A stretch of 64,000 nt of DNA from an uncultured Pelagibacteraceae bacterium (GCA_902579985.1 CACHIV010000001.1:1-64000); one strand, 5' to 3'; positions 8,717-19,385 are shown, counted from the first letter of the stretch. Made by a program: numbers and translations. The notes: generated from the letters alone by a model not told the origin.

Positions 8717-10027
8717 TCAAACCAAATATTTTTTCAATTTATCTGAAGTAATTATCTTTTTAGTATTCATATAATTTTCATGATTTTCTTCTATATTTTT
8801 TAATTCATAAAGATAATTAGCCATTATTCCAAAAGATCTCTGAAAACCAACTTCAGAAATATTAGCATTAATAACTATATCCTCTACTATTGCTCCGTTA
8901 CCTAAATGAAATCTACTAACTTCATTAATAGGTAATCCTTTGGTGTTTTTTTCATTGACTATATAATGTGCAACTAATTTTTTAATTGCCTTGCTATTTT
9001 CAATAATTCTTTTGTCGCCTATTTTTAAGTTCTTTGATTTTAAAAAAGAAATATCTTTTCCAACTGTGTCTTGTAAAATATTTTTTAATCTTTTTTCTTC
9101 TAAATATGAAAACCAGTCTCTAAAACCAGGTATTGGGGATAAGGTTCCAAAATTTTTAATATGAGGTAACTCTTCTTGAATTTCATACACTACTCTTTTA
9201 ATTAAAAAATTACCTAAAGTTACTCTGGATAAGCCATCCTGACAGTTGCTAATAGAATAAAAAGTTGCTGTATCATTCTTTTTATTACCTGCGGCTGTTG
9301 GTTTAAGTAATTCTTGTATAGATTTCCCCAAACCTTTTGTCAGAGCTACTTCAACAAAAATAATTGGTTCATCTTCAAGCGCAGGATGAAAATAAGAAAA
9401 AAATCTTCTATCTTCTCCCAATCGTCTTTTAAGCTCATTCATATCTTTAATTTGATGAACTCTTTCGTATTCAATAATTTTCTCTAAAACTGCTGCTTTA
9501 GTATCCCAAGTAATTTTTTCAAGTTTTAAAAATCCTGGATTAAACCATGCTCTAAATAAATGTCTTAGATCATTGTCTAGAGGAGTCAAATCTGAATTAT
9601 TTTTTAATACTTTAATTAGATCTTCTCTTAATGAAACAATTATTGCAGTTCCATTAGGAGCCATGTTCATTCTTCTAAAAAGTTCTCTTCTGCTACCCTC
9701 GGATACTTTAAATAAATCTGATAAAGTTTTTTCATTTTGTGAACTTTTATAAATATCTATTGCTTGATTTACTTTTGTAAAACTAGGTTTATATTTTTCA
9801 TTAATTTTTTTAAAAAATAAAAGTTTTTTCTCTTCAGATAAAGTTTGGTATAACTCTGTAATGTCTCTTGCAACAGTGATCCCAAAAGCAGCTCCTTTGT
9901 TAGAAATAAGGTCGTCACATAAAGATACTATAGATTCAACATCATTCTTTTTAATACTTTCTTTTTTTTTAAAAATTTTTTTTCCTACATCGGCTATTGA
10001 TGAGATTATATCTTTTAAATTAAACAT
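8717..10027 (-). CDS. Malonyl-CoA decarboxylase
   Basis: FSYFHPALEDEPIIFVEVALTKGLG, FYSISNCQDGLSRVTLGNFLIKRV, PIPGFRDWF, VAHYIVNEKNTKGLPINEVSRFHLGNGA. Confidence 0.88.
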   Translation of the reverse strand: MFNLKDIISSIADVGKKIFKKKESIKKNDVESIVSLCDDLISNKGAAFGITVARDITELYQTLSEEKKLLFFKKINEKYKPSFTKVNQAIDIYKSSQNEKTLSDLFKVSEGSRRELFRRMNMAPNGTAIIVSLREDLIKVLKNNSDLTPLDNDLRHLFRAWFNPGFLKLEKITWDTKAAVLEKIIEYERVHQIKDMNELKRRLGEDRRFFSYFHPALEDEPIIFVEVALTKGLGKSIQELLKPTAAGNKKNDTATFYSISNCQDGLSRVTLGNFLIKRVVYEIQEELPHIKNFGTLSPIPGFRDWFSYLEEKRLKNILQDTVGKDISFLKSKNLKIGDKRIIENSKAIKKLVAHYIVNEKNTKGLPINEVSRFHLGNGAIVEDIVINANISEVGFQRSFGIMANYLYELKNIEENHENYMNTKKIITSDKLKKYLV

Positions 10028-10040
10028 TTTTTTTACAGAA

Positions 10041-10877
10041 TTAAGTTATATTTAAATATTCAATAAATGATCTAAAAGAAACAATTATTAAAAAAATTCC
10101 AAAAATCTTACTTAGTAATTTTTTATCGATCTTATAAACTGCTTTTGCGCCAAGTCGAGCCGTAATCATTGTCACAGGAACAAAAACTATAAATCCCAAA
10201 AGATTTATATAACCATAACTAAAAGGTGAATTAACATTATTAATAATTTTTCCTCCTGTAATCATTGTAATAGTTCCACTCACTGCTATCAAAAATCCAA
10301 TGGCCGCAGCAGTTCCAATTGATTTTCTTATATCATAACCAAATGTCCTCATAAAAGGAACCATAAGTGAACCGCCACCGATTCCTAAAGGCACAGATAT
10401 AAAACCAATAATTATACCTGATATTTTTTTTACAATATTAGATATTACTTTGGGACTTTCTACAAGTTGCTCTCTTAAAAAAATAAAAAAGAGACCTACT
10501 ATAAAAGCAAATATTGAAAAAAATAAAACTAACCCAGGAGTCTTCATATTAACTGCTAAGAATGTTCCTCCAATTACTCCAGCTAGAATAAAAAGACCAA
10601 AAGATTTAACCATTTTAAAATCAACTGCATCATATTCCATATGCGTTGTTGTTGATATGATAGAGGTTGGAATAATTATAGCTAAAGAAGTTCCAACCGA
10701 TAAATGCATTCTTGTAACAATATCAAAATCTAAAACTGTAAAAGCGTAATATAATGCTGGTACCATTATTATCCCACCTCCAACTCCAAGTAGTCCAGCC
10801 ATAAAGCCTGCAACTGCTGCTGCAATTGCCAAAACACTTAAAAGATTAATTATCTCTACAGAATTTAAAATCTCCAT
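10041..10877 (-). CDS. TauE/SafE-family sulfite exporter-like membrane permease
   Basis: AGFMAGLLGVGGGIIMVPALYY and second repeat PLGIGGGSLMVPFM. Confidence 0.85.
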   Translation of the reverse strand: MEILNSVEIINLLSVLAIAAAVAGFMAGLLGVGGGIIMVPALYYAFTVLDFDIVTRMHLSVGTSLAIIIPTSIISTTTHMEYDAVDFKMVKSFGLFILAGVIGGTFLAVNMKTPGLVLFFSIFAFIVGLFFIFLREQLVESPKVISNIVKKISGIIIGFISVPLGIGGGSLMVPFMRTFGYDIRKSIGTAAAIGFLIAVSGTITMITGGKIINNVNSPFSYGYINLLGFIVFVPVTMITARLGAKAVYKIDKKLLSKIFGIFLIIVSFRSFIEYLNIT

Positions 10878-11881
10878 TATATATTTGCCTGATTTGCTTT
10901 TTCATTATTTTGAACAATTGTCATTATATACTTTGCTTTTTGAAAATCTGAATCTCTAGCCATCATATTATCGCTCAAATATCTTTTCCACTCTTTTGAG
11001 CCAATTTGACCATGGTATAAACCAACTGTGTGTCTCATAATATGATTAACTTTTGTTCCTAATTTCACTTCTCTATCTAAGTATTTTAAAAGTTTTTCAA
11101 CAACTTGTTCTCTTGTTGGGTTATTTTTTGTTTTAAATATTTTTTTTTCAATTTCCACAAGAGAGTAAGGATTTTGATAAATTGATCGACCGATCATTAC
11201 TCCATCACAAAATTTTAAATGACTATTTATTTCATCTATTTTAGAAATTCCTCCATTAATTATAATTTCTAAATCATGGTTTTCTTTTTTTATATTATAA
11301 ACCATATCATAGTTTAATTTAGGAATATTCAAATTTTGTTTTGGTGTGAGGCCACTAAGGATTGCTTTTCTAGCATGTAAGATAAAAGTTTTTGTACCAG
11401 CAACTTTCATTTTATTTATAAAATTATTTAAATAATTGAAATCTTCAGTGTTATCAAACCCTATTCTAGTTTTGGCAGTTACAGGTATATTGCAGCTATT
11501 AACCATGGAATTTATACAGTCAGCTACTAAATCTGGTTCTTTCATTAAACATGCACCAAACTTATTTTTTTGAACTTTTTTACTTGGACAACCCAAATTT
11601 ATATTTATTTCATCATAACCCATGTCTTCAGCAATTTTAGCGACTTCAGCTAATTCTTTTTTATCTGATCCTCCTACTTGTAATGCTAAAGGTTTTTCTT
11701 CCTCACTAAATGATAAAATTTTTTTTCTATCCCCATGTATTGCAGATTTAGTTGCTACCATTTCTGAGTAGAGCATCACATTTTTACTCATTAATCTTAA
11801 GAAGAAACGATCATGCCTATCGGTACAATCCATCATAGGAGCAACTGAAATTTTTCTGTTAATTTTTTTTTTAGTATCCAA
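10877..11881 (-). CDS. dusA: tRNA-dihydrouridine synthase A
   Basis: SVAPMMDCTDRHDRFFLRL, INLGCPSKKVQKNKFGACLM, HARKAILSGLTPKQN. Confidence 0.92.
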   Translation of the reverse strand: MDTKKKINRKISVAPMMDCTDRHDRFFLRLMSKNVMLYSEMVATKSAIHGDRKKILSFSEEEKPLALQVGGSDKKELAEVAKIAEDMGYDEININLGCPSKKVQKNKFGACLMKEPDLVADCINSMVNSCNIPVTAKTRIGFDNTEDFNYLNNFINKMKVAGTKTFILHARKAILSGLTPKQNLNIPKLNYDMVYNIKKENHDLEIIINGGISKIDEINSHLKFCDGVMIGRSIYQNPYSLVEIEKKIFKTKNNPTREQVVEKLLKYLDREVKLGTKVNHIMRHTVGLYHGQIGSKEWKRYLSDNMMARDSDFQKAKYIMTIVQNNEKANQANI

Positions 11882-13202
11882 GGGCTTTACCCATTATTTT
11901 ATCAGGAAACCATGTAACAATCTCAGGAAAAATACATAAAATTACAATGGCTAAAGCCATTATTATCATAAATGGTATAGATCCTTTTAAAATTTCTGAC
12001 AAACTAACATCTGGAGTAATTCCTTTTATAATATAAAGATTTAAACCCACCGGAGGTGTTATTAATCCTATCTCCATATTTATAGTAAATACAATTGCAA
12101 ACCAATAGGGATCAAAACCTAATGTTGTGATTACAGGTAATAAAATTGCAGAAGTCATTACAATTACTGCAACTGGTGGTAAGAAGAAACCAGCTATTAG
12201 AAGAAATATATTAATTAAAATAAATACAACCCATTTATTCGAGCTTAATTCAACCATGCTCTGTGCTAATGACTGAGTTACATAAAGTTGTGAAAGTGTA
12301 AACGCAAAAAGATATGATGCAGCAATAATAAACATTATCATCACACTTTCTTTCATTGAAACTTTAACAATGTTCCAAATCTTTTTTGGCTGATAAATTT
12401 TATAAACAACAGCAATTAATACAAAAACTAAGAATGCTCCAACTCCAGATGCCTCTGATGGTGTTGCTACTCCTCCATAAAGCACATACAAAACTCCAGC
12501 TATAATTGCTAAGAAAGGGAGAATTCTTGGTAATACTTCGAGTTTTTCTTTTAAAGTAGGTCTTACTCTATTTCTTAGAGCTTTTGCTGCATCTTTATCA
12601 ATAAAATAACTGTGTATTAGAGCCCAAATTGAAAACATCCCTGCCAACATAAAACCTGGTATAAGACCACATAAAAATAATCTACCAATTGATGTACCTG
12701 TTGCTATTCCATAAACAATTAAAACAATACTAGGAGGAATTAATACTCCTAAAGTTCCACCTGCTGCAATGGTTCCAGTTGCAATTTGATCAGAGTATCC
12801 TCTTTTTCTCATTTCAGGAATCCCCATAGTTCCAATTGCTGCACAAGTTGCTGGGCTTGATCCACTTAATGCTGCAAAAATCGAACAAGCTCCAATATTA
12901 GAAATTACTAATCCTCCTGGGACTCTCCAAAGCCATCTATCTAATCCAATATATAAATCTTTCCCTGCAGGGGAATTTGCAACCGCCATTCCCATCAAGA
13001 TAAACATTGGTATGGAAAGTAAAACAAAAGAGTTTAGTCCTGCAAAAAATGTTTCAGCAAAAACATCAAGCATTTGAAAACCTTCAAATGTTACTAACAA
13101 AGCTATCGAAACAAAACTCAAACCAAAAGCAATTGGAATTCCAGAAAAGAGTACCATTAAAGTAAAAACTGCAACTATTATGGCTATTATCAATGGATCC
13201 AT
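11871..13202 (-). CDS. TRAP transporter large permease (DctM family)
   Basis: 443-aa multi-pass protein; SGSSPATCAAIGTMGIPEMRKRGY, ITPPVGLNLYIIKGI; next to DctQ- and DctP-like genes. Confidence 0.92.
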   Translation of the reverse strand: MDPLIIAIIVAVFTLMVLFSGIPIAFGLSFVSIALLVTFEGFQMLDVFAETFFAGLNSFVLLSIPMFILMGMAVANSPAGKDLYIGLDRWLWRVPGGLVISNIGACSIFAALSGSSPATCAAIGTMGIPEMRKRGYSDQIATGTIAAGGTLGVLIPPSIVLIVYGIATGTSIGRLFLCGLIPGFMLAGMFSIWALIHSYFIDKDAAKALRNRVRPTLKEKLEVLPRILPFLAIIAGVLYVLYGGVATPSEASGVGAFLVFVLIAVVYKIYQPKKIWNIVKVSMKESVMIMFIIAASYLFAFTLSQLYVTQSLAQSMVELSSNKWVVFILINIFLLIAGFFLPPVAVIVMTSAILLPVITTLGFDPYWFAIVFTINMEIGLITPPVGLNLYIIKGITPDVSLSEILKGSIPFMIIMALAIVILCIFPEIVTWFPDKIMGKALGY

Positions 13203-13697
13203 TTAATTAAAATCCTCGTCATCAGTTAATTTTATAATTTCTGCTATATACTGTAATATCATTAATAAAGCTCCTAACATCATAGATGAATATGGTATCC
13301 ATAGTGGTGGGTCCCAAACAGTGCCTGTTGAATAATTTTTAGTAAATGCTTCCTCTACCATTAAAAAACCAAAGTAGAATAAAATTAAGAAAAAAAGTAA
13401 ACTAATAGAAGATGTAAAAATCTTTAATCTGATTATATTTTTTTTTGATAAAAAATCATAAATCCATTCCATACTTACATGAGCTTTTTCACTTAAGACA
13501 TATACACTTCCAATAAAAGTTGAAGCAACTAACAACATAGTGACAAGTTCTGTTTGCCATGTAATTGCTCTTTGAAAAAAATATCTTTCAAAAACAAGCT
13601 CAACGATTACCAAAATTGATAAGAGTAATGCTAATACAGCGAAAGCACCACATGCTTTAGCAATTAAATCACAAAATTTTAGGTATATATTTTTCAT
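13203..13697 (-). CDS. TRAP transporter small permease (DctQ family)
   Basis: Four-TM small protein, ITWQTELVTMLLVASTFIGSVYVLSEKAHVSMEW. Confidence 0.9.
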   Translation of the reverse strand: MKNIYLKFCDLIAKACGAFAVLALLLSILVIVELVFERYFFQRAITWQTELVTMLLVASTFIGSVYVLSEKAHVSMEWIYDFLSKKNIIRLKIFTSSISLLFFLILFYFGFLMVEEAFTKNYSTGTVWDPPLWIPYSSMMLGALLMILQYIAEIIKLTDDEDFN

Positions 13698-13702
13698 AAA
13701 AA

Positions 13703-13733
13703 AACCCCTACTTAATAAGAATAAATAGGGGTT
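13703..13733 (-). terminator. Intrinsic-terminator-like hairpin between the TRAP SBP and small permease
   Basis: 8-bp perfect stem AACCCCTA/TAGGGGTT followed on the minus strand by a T run that abuts the dctQ-like start codon (13697). Confidence 0.75.
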
Positions 13734-13747
13734 CTTTATATATTATT

Positions 13748-14758
13748 TTATTTAACTGCTAAAGCCATTTCCATTAATTTATCACCACCTTGCACTTTCT
13801 CAGCAAATGCTTTGTGTGAAGACTTCTTGGCAATTTCTACCCAAGCAGCATGGTCTTTTGCATCCATGTATACTAATTTAACACCTGCAGCTTTGTAGGC
13901 ATCCTCAAACTTTTTATCTAAGTTTTCTACCTGTGCTGTCATATATTTCTCTGCTACTTTTCCAGCTTTCATTAAAGCTTTTTGCTGCTTAGAATTTAAA
14001 GCATCAAAAGACTTTTTAGACATAAGAATTGGTTCGTACATAAACCATAGTCCAAATTTTCCTGGAGGTGTTGCACATGAAACTTGTTCATAAATTTTAT
14101 AACTTACAAAACTTCCTGAACTTGTATTTGCACCTGTCAATACTCCTGTTTGTAAACCAGTATAAATTTCAGATGAAGGCATACTTTGAATACCCGCTCC
14201 TGCTGCTTCTAACATTTGGTTAAACGCTTTACCTGCAGCTCTCATAACTTGTCCTTTAGCATCGCTAGGATTTTTAATACATTTAGTTTTTGATGCAAAA
14301 CCACCTCCTAACCATGCGTCAGATAAAACTACTACACCAGCGTCGTTAATTATTCTTTTAATCTCTGTCATCATTGGTCCTTTATTAAATCTCAATGCAT
14401 GATCATGATTTTTAACTGTTCCAGGCATTAAAGTTGCATCGAACTCTGGATGAAATTTAGATGCATAAGCCAATGGGAATGCAGAAATATCCAATTGACC
14501 AGTTGTCATTGGTTTCCACTGTTCCTTTGGTTTATATAATGATTTAGCTGGATAAATTCTAATATCTATTCCAACGTTTGCTTTTTTAACCTCATCTGCA
14601 ATTATTTGTACCATTTCATGACGTGGGTCAAAAGATCCATCAGCTCTTGGTGTTCCTGGCCATTGATGACTAGCTTTAAGTGTCACAGCAAAAGCAGAGC
14701 CAACAGTTGTAAGAACAAAAACTAATGAAGTTAAATATAAAGATATTTTTCTTAACAT
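13748..14758 (-). CDS. TRAP transporter substrate-binding protein (DctP family)
   Basis: Signal peptide; LKASHQWPGTPRADGS, VVLSDAWLGGGFASKTKCIKNPSDAKGQVMR. Confidence 0.9.
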   Translation of the reverse strand: MLRKISLYLTSLVFVLTTVGSAFAVTLKASHQWPGTPRADGSFDPRHEMVQIIADEVKKANVGIDIRIYPAKSLYKPKEQWKPMTTGQLDISAFPLAYASKFHPEFDATLMPGTVKNHDHALRFNKGPMMTEIKRIINDAGVVVLSDAWLGGGFASKTKCIKNPSDAKGQVMRAAGKAFNQMLEAAGAGIQSMPSSEIYTGLQTGVLTGANTSSGSFVSYKIYEQVSCATPPGKFGLWFMYEPILMSKKSFDALNSKQQKALMKAGKVAEKYMTAQVENLDKKFEDAYKAAGVKLVYMDAKDHAAWVEIAKKSSHKAFAEKVQGGDKLMEMALAVK

Positions 14759-14841
14759 TATAATCTCCTCTATTATTATTTATTTGATGCATTAAAATAA
14801 AGATATTGATAAGAGTCAATACTACAAAGTACACTTATATT

Positions 14842-15984
14842 ATGAATGGACCATTAAAAAACCTTCTAGTAATTGACTTAACTAGAGTTCTAGTAGGACC
14901 TTATTGCACAATGATACTATCAGACCTTGGGGCAAGGGTAATAAAAATCGAAGCACCTGAAGTTGGTGATGACTCAAGAAAGTTCGGGCCTTTTATAAAA
15001 GATTATTCTGCATACTTTATGTCGTTAAATAGAGGTAAAGAAAGTATTGCTCTAAATTTAAAAAATGATGAAGATAAAAAAATTTTTGAAAAAATATTAT
15101 CAAAAGCAGATATTCTTGTGGAAAATTTCAAACCAGGGACTTTAGAAAAGTGGGGTTTTGGTTGGAAAGAAGTTAGTAAAAAATACCCTAAATTAATTTA
15201 TGCATCTGCATCTGGCTTTGGACAAACTGGGCCGTTAAAAGAATTACCTGCTTATGACATGGTTGTTCAAGGTATGGGTGGTTTAATGAGTGTTACAGGT
15301 CAGCCAAACTCTGAACCAACAAGAGTTGGTACTTCAATTGGAGATATTACAGCTGGTTTGTTTACAGCAATTGGAATTAATGCAGCATTATATGATAGAA
15401 AAAAAACTGGGAAAGGAATGTTCATAGATGTTTCAATGTTAGATTGTCAAATTGCAATATTAGAAAACGCAATTGCAAGATATCTATCTAATAATGAAAT
15501 ACCGAAGCCAATGGGTTCACGACATCCATCTATTGCACCTTTTGAAGCATTTAAAACCAAGGATAGCTATATCATCATTGCTGCTGGAAATGACAAACTA
15601 TTTGAAAAACTTTGTAATGTATTAAATGTTACAAATTTAGTTGATAATGAAAAATTTTCTAATAATTCATCTAGATCTAAAAATATGAATGAATTGAAAA
15701 AAATTTTTGAGGATAAGCTATCATACAAAAATACATCTGATTGGATTGAAGAAATGGAGAAAGATAAAATTCCTTGTGGGCCTATTTTTAATATAAAGGA
15801 AGCAGTTGAAAACCCTCAAATAAAAGAGAGAAATATGATTGTTAAATCTTATCACAAGATCATAGGTGACTTTAAACTTGCTGGAAACCCAATTAAAATG
15901 TCTTCATATAAAGATGAAAAAACTCGAGGAGATATACCTGATCTTGATGAGCACAGAGATAAAATATTAAAAGAGTTTGGTTAA
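14842..15984 (+). CDS. CaiB/BaiF-family (class III) CoA-transferase
   Basis: MNGPLKNLLVIDLTRVLVGPYCTMILSDLGARVIKIE; GTSIGDITAGLFTAIGINAALYDRKKTGKG with the catalytic-type Asp. ATG at 14842 fits the family better than 14806. Confidence 0.9.
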   Translation: MNGPLKNLLVIDLTRVLVGPYCTMILSDLGARVIKIEAPEVGDDSRKFGPFIKDYSAYFMSLNRGKESIALNLKNDEDKKIFEKILSKADILVENFKPGTLEKWGFGWKEVSKKYPKLIYASASGFGQTGPLKELPAYDMVVQGMGGLMSVTGQPNSEPTRVGTSIGDITAGLFTAIGINAALYDRKKTGKGMFIDVSMLDCQIAILENAIARYLSNNEIPKPMGSRHPSIAPFEAFKTKDSYIIIAAGNDKLFEKLCNVLNVTNLVDNEKFSNNSSRSKNMNELKKIFEDKLSYKNTSDWIEEMEKDKIPCGPIFNIKEAVENPQIKERNMIVKSYHKIIGDFKLAGNPIKMSSYKDEKTRGDIPDLDEHRDKILKEFG

Positions 15985-16034
15985 TTAATTTTGAAAAAAA
16001 GCATTCAAGGATATATTGTATTAAAAAAAATTTT

Positions 16035-17468
16035 ATGTTAGATAAAAAAAAATTCTATATTAATGGTAAATGGGTAGACACTAATAATCCAAACAACTTC
16101 AAAGTAATAAATCCATCAACAGAAGAAATTTGTGCAATAATAAATTTAGGAAGTTCTGTAGATACTAATTTAGCTGTTCAGGCTGCCAAAAAAGCTTTTG
16201 TAACTTGGAGAGATACTTCTAAGGAAAAAAGATTAAAATTATTAGAAAAACTATTTGAAATTTATAAATCTAAATGGGATGAAATGACAAATGCAATTTC
16301 TACGGAACTTGGTTGTCCAAAAGATTGGTGTTCTGCAAATCAAACATCTTCGGGGGCAGGTCATATTGAAGATTTCATTAAAAGACTAAAAGAATTTAAT
16401 TTCGAACCTGGATTTGATAATGGTTCAATCAATCATATAGTTTATGAACCAATTGGAGTATGTGGTCTTATAACTCCTTGGAATTGGCCAATAAATCAAA
16501 TTGCATTAAAAGTTATTCCAGCGCTTGCAACGGGTTGTACAATGATTTTAAAACCCTCTGAGATAGCTCCTTTATCAGCAATGTTATTTGCAGAAATGAT
16601 TCATGAAGCTGGTTTTCCTCCAGGTGTATTTAATTTAGTTAATGGAGATGGTCCAGGGGTTGGCACAGATTTATCAGGGCACCCTGATGTTGATATGATT
16701 TCATTTACTGGTTCAACAAGAGCCGGAAAACTAATAACAAAAAATGCTGCAGAAACAATTAAACGAGTTTGTTTAGAATTGGGTGGAAAAGGAGGAAATA
16801 TAGTTTTTGCAGACTCATATCCAGATGCAGTTAGAGATGGGATTAGAAATGTAATGAGTAATTCTGGTCAATCATGTGATGCACCTACACGAATGTTAGT
16901 TGAAAAGTCTATTTATGAAAGAGCTGTAAAAGAGGCTGCTGATGAAGCTAATAAAATTAAAGTTGATTTAGCTTCAAAGACTGGCGACCACATTGGGCCA
17001 GTAATTTCAAAAACACAATATGATAAAATACAAAGTTTAATTAAAAGTGGAATAGAAGAAGGTGCAACGTTAATTGCCGGAGGACCAGACAAACCTGAGG
17101 ATTTAAAAAAAGGATATTTTATAAAACCTACTGTTTTTACGGATGTAAATAATAATATGAGAATAGCAAAAGAAGAAATATTTGGTCCTGTATTATCAAT
17201 TATTCCATTTGAGAATGAGGAGGAAGCAATCAAGATAACTAATGACACTGAGTACGGACTAGGAAATTATCTACAAACAGAGGACAAAGAAAAAGCAAAA
17301 AGAGTTTCAAAAAAATTAAGAGCAGGAATAATTTATGTAAACAATAAGCCGGCAGATTCTGGAACTCCTTTTGGTGGATATAGACAGTCAGGAAATGGTC
17401 GTGAGGGAGGTACTTGGGGTTTACATGAATACCTTGAAGTTAAAACAATTACAGAATGGAATAAATAA
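16035..17468 (+). CDS. NAD(P)-dependent aldehyde dehydrogenase
   Basis: TPWNWPINQIALKVIPALATGCTMILKPSE, ISFTGSTRAGK, LELGGKGG, SGQSCDAPTRM catalytic Cys. Confidence 0.93.
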   Translation: MLDKKKFYINGKWVDTNNPNNFKVINPSTEEICAIINLGSSVDTNLAVQAAKKAFVTWRDTSKEKRLKLLEKLFEIYKSKWDEMTNAISTELGCPKDWCSANQTSSGAGHIEDFIKRLKEFNFEPGFDNGSINHIVYEPIGVCGLITPWNWPINQIALKVIPALATGCTMILKPSEIAPLSAMLFAEMIHEAGFPPGVFNLVNGDGPGVGTDLSGHPDVDMISFTGSTRAGKLITKNAAETIKRVCLELGGKGGNIVFADSYPDAVRDGIRNVMSNSGQSCDAPTRMLVEKSIYERAVKEAADEANKIKVDLASKTGDHIGPVISKTQYDKIQSLIKSGIEEGATLIAGGPDKPEDLKKGYFIKPTVFTDVNNNMRIAKEEIFGPVLSIIPFENEEEAIKITNDTEYGLGNYLQTEDKEKAKRVSKKLRAGIIYVNNKPADSGTPFGGYRQSGNGREGGTWGLHEYLEVKTITEWNK

Positions 17469-17486
17469 TTTTATTTAAAGAAAATT

Positions 17487-17873
17487 ATGATTGGATACGT
17501 GATGGTTGGAACTAATGATCTTGATCGATCAATAAAATTTTATGATGAACTATTTAAAGTAATTGGCTTACAAAGAACCGATACGGATGATCTCTGTGCT
17601 GGATATATATCTATAAATGGTTCTGGAGCTATAGAATTTTATATAACCAAACCATTTAATAAAGAAAAGGCAACTTCTGGAAATGGTACTCAAGTATCAT
17701 TTATAGTAAACAATAGAGATATAGTTGATAAATTTCATGAGATAGGATTAAAATTGGGAGCACAAAGTGAAGGATCGGGTGGTGAAAGACCAGAGGGATC
17801 TGGAGTTTATTACTCTTATCTTCGTGATTTAGATGGAAATAAGATTTGTGCTTTCACAAACAGTAAGGTGTAA
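17487..17873 (+). CDS. VOC/glyoxalase-family protein
   Basis: MIGYVMVGTNDLDRSIKFYDELF ... YYSYLRDLDGNKICAF. Confidence 0.88.
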   Translation: MIGYVMVGTNDLDRSIKFYDELFKVIGLQRTDTDDLCAGYISINGSGAIEFYITKPFNKEKATSGNGTQVSFIVNNRDIVDKFHEIGLKLGAQSEGSGGERPEGSGVYYSYLRDLDGNKICAFTNSKV

Positions 17874-18787
17874 TGTCTTATCAAGTTATCAAAGAAAAAT
17901 TGGATACTAATAAATTAGTAATTTTAGATGGAGCAATGGGCTCTGAGCTAGAAAAAAAAGGAGCACAAATGGATAAAAATCTTTGGTGTGGTACATGTTC
18001 AGTTGAATTCCCAGAACTAGTTAGAGAAGTTCACGAAGATTACATTGAAGCTGGTGCAGACGTAATAACAACTAATACTTACGCATGTACACCTATTTCT
18101 ATGAGAAATTATGGAATGGAAAACTCGATTAAAGAATTCAATCAAAAAAGTGTTCAGTTAGGAAAAAAAGCAATTGAAAATTCAAAAAAAAAAATAGCTT
18201 TAGCTGGAAGTGTGTCAGCATCAGGTAGTTTTTATAAACTTGGAATTAAAGCAATGTTGCCTGGTTTTAATGAACAAATAAAAATTTTAACCGAGGAAGG
18301 TGTAGATTTAATTATTTTAGAGGCTATGTCTTCCCAGGCAGATATTGTTCAAGCAATGATAGAATGCTCGAATAAAGTTAATATACCAGTTTGGCTTTCA
18401 ATATCCTGCGTAATTGATAAAAAAACTGAAAATTTGATGCTTGGTTATAATGACACTGTTGATGCGCCACCAGAAGTTTATGAGGACTTGGAAAAATCAA
18501 TAAAAAGATTTAGTACAATTCACAAAGGTCCAATTTTAATAGCACATTCTGATATTGATGTTACTGGGAAAGCTATAAGTGTTGCAAAAAATAATTATAA
18601 TGGAACAATTGGAGCTTATCCAAACATAGGCTTTTATGAAAAACCTCACTGGAAATCAGAGGACAATATAAGCCCAGAAGAATACTTAAATAAGGTAAAA
18701 TCGTGGGTTCAAAATGGATCCCAAATAATTGGGGGATGTTGTGGAGTGGGTGTAAATCTAATAAAGCCACTATCTTCACTTAAATAA
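17873..18787 (+). CDS. Homocysteine S-methyltransferase family protein
   Basis: LDGAMGSELEKKG, AGADVITTNTYACTP, zinc Cys pattern SISC ... IIGGCCGVG. Confidence 0.88.
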   Translation: MSYQVIKEKLDTNKLVILDGAMGSELEKKGAQMDKNLWCGTCSVEFPELVREVHEDYIEAGADVITTNTYACTPISMRNYGMENSIKEFNQKSVQLGKKAIENSKKKIALAGSVSASGSFYKLGIKAMLPGFNEQIKILTEEGVDLIILEAMSSQADIVQAMIECSNKVNIPVWLSISCVIDKKTENLMLGYNDTVDAPPEVYEDLEKSIKRFSTIHKGPILIAHSDIDVTGKAISVAKNNYNGTIGAYPNIGFYEKPHWKSEDNISPEEYLNKVKSWVQNGSQIIGGCCGVGVNLIKPLSSLK

Positions 18788-19380
18788 TGAATAGTACACA
18801 AGATATTTTTAATAAAGCCAAAAATGAAATTAAAAAGTTATGGATTGACCATAAAGAGTTATCTAACTTTGTAACTTTTCCAAATAACTTAGTTTTAAAA
18901 AATCTAAAACCTCAAAAAGCTCCAGTTACTGATAAGCTTTTTAATTGGAATGAAAATTTAAACACAAACCTTACGGAGTTGCATAGAGCAATTAGTAATT
19001 TATCCCCACATGTTAATTGGGAACAGGGATATAATGAGAAAGAGGTTGATAAAGATTTTTTAAATAAATATGGTTTTTTTGAATTAATAGGTCCATCAGG
19101 ACATTTTGAAACATCAGAGATGGCATTATATGTAAATTTTTTAGATAAAAATACTTATTATCCTTGGCATAACCACGAAGCTGAAGAATTATATTTTATT
19201 GTATCTGGAGAAGCTAAATTCGAAAGCAAAGATCAAGATGAGGAAATATTATCCTCTACAAAAACTAGATTTCATAAAAGTTTCCAACCACATGCAATTA
19301 CAACAATCGAAAATAAAGTTTTGAGTTTTGTAATTTGGAAAAATAAATTTGAGCATATTTCAAAATTAATAAAAGAATAA
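18787..19380 (+). CDS. DddQ-like cupin, putative DMSP lyase
   Basis: HVNWEQGY, YGFFELIGPSGHFETSEMALY, metal motif YPWHNHEAEELYFIVSGEA, distal His in FQPHAI; matches the HxHxxxExY...H pattern of DddQ as I remember it. Confidence 0.65.
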   Translation: MNSTQDIFNKAKNEIKKLWIDHKELSNFVTFPNNLVLKNLKPQKAPVTDKLFNWNENLNTNLTELHRAISNLSPHVNWEQGYNEKEVDKDFLNKYGFFELIGPSGHFETSEMALYVNFLDKNTYYPWHNHEAEELYFIVSGEAKFESKDQDEEILSSTKTRFHKSFQPHAITTIENKVLSFVIWKNKFEHISKLIKE

Positions 19381-19385
19381 TTTTT

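Noticed and set aside
14804-14821. TATTGA-N6-TCAATA symmetry in the dctP/CaiB divergent region
   Set aside because: Only 6-bp A/T-rich arms, partly overlapping the alternative CoA-transferase ORF start.
17487-18787. SAM-V type riboswitch upstream of the homocysteine methyltransferase
   Set aside because: The gene start overlaps the VOC gene stop, leaving no leader; no recognisable motif.
18787-19380. Cupin as DddK
   Set aside because: About 197 aa with the DddQ-type N-terminal region and HxHxxxExY motif; the Pelagibacter DddK I recall is shorter and different.
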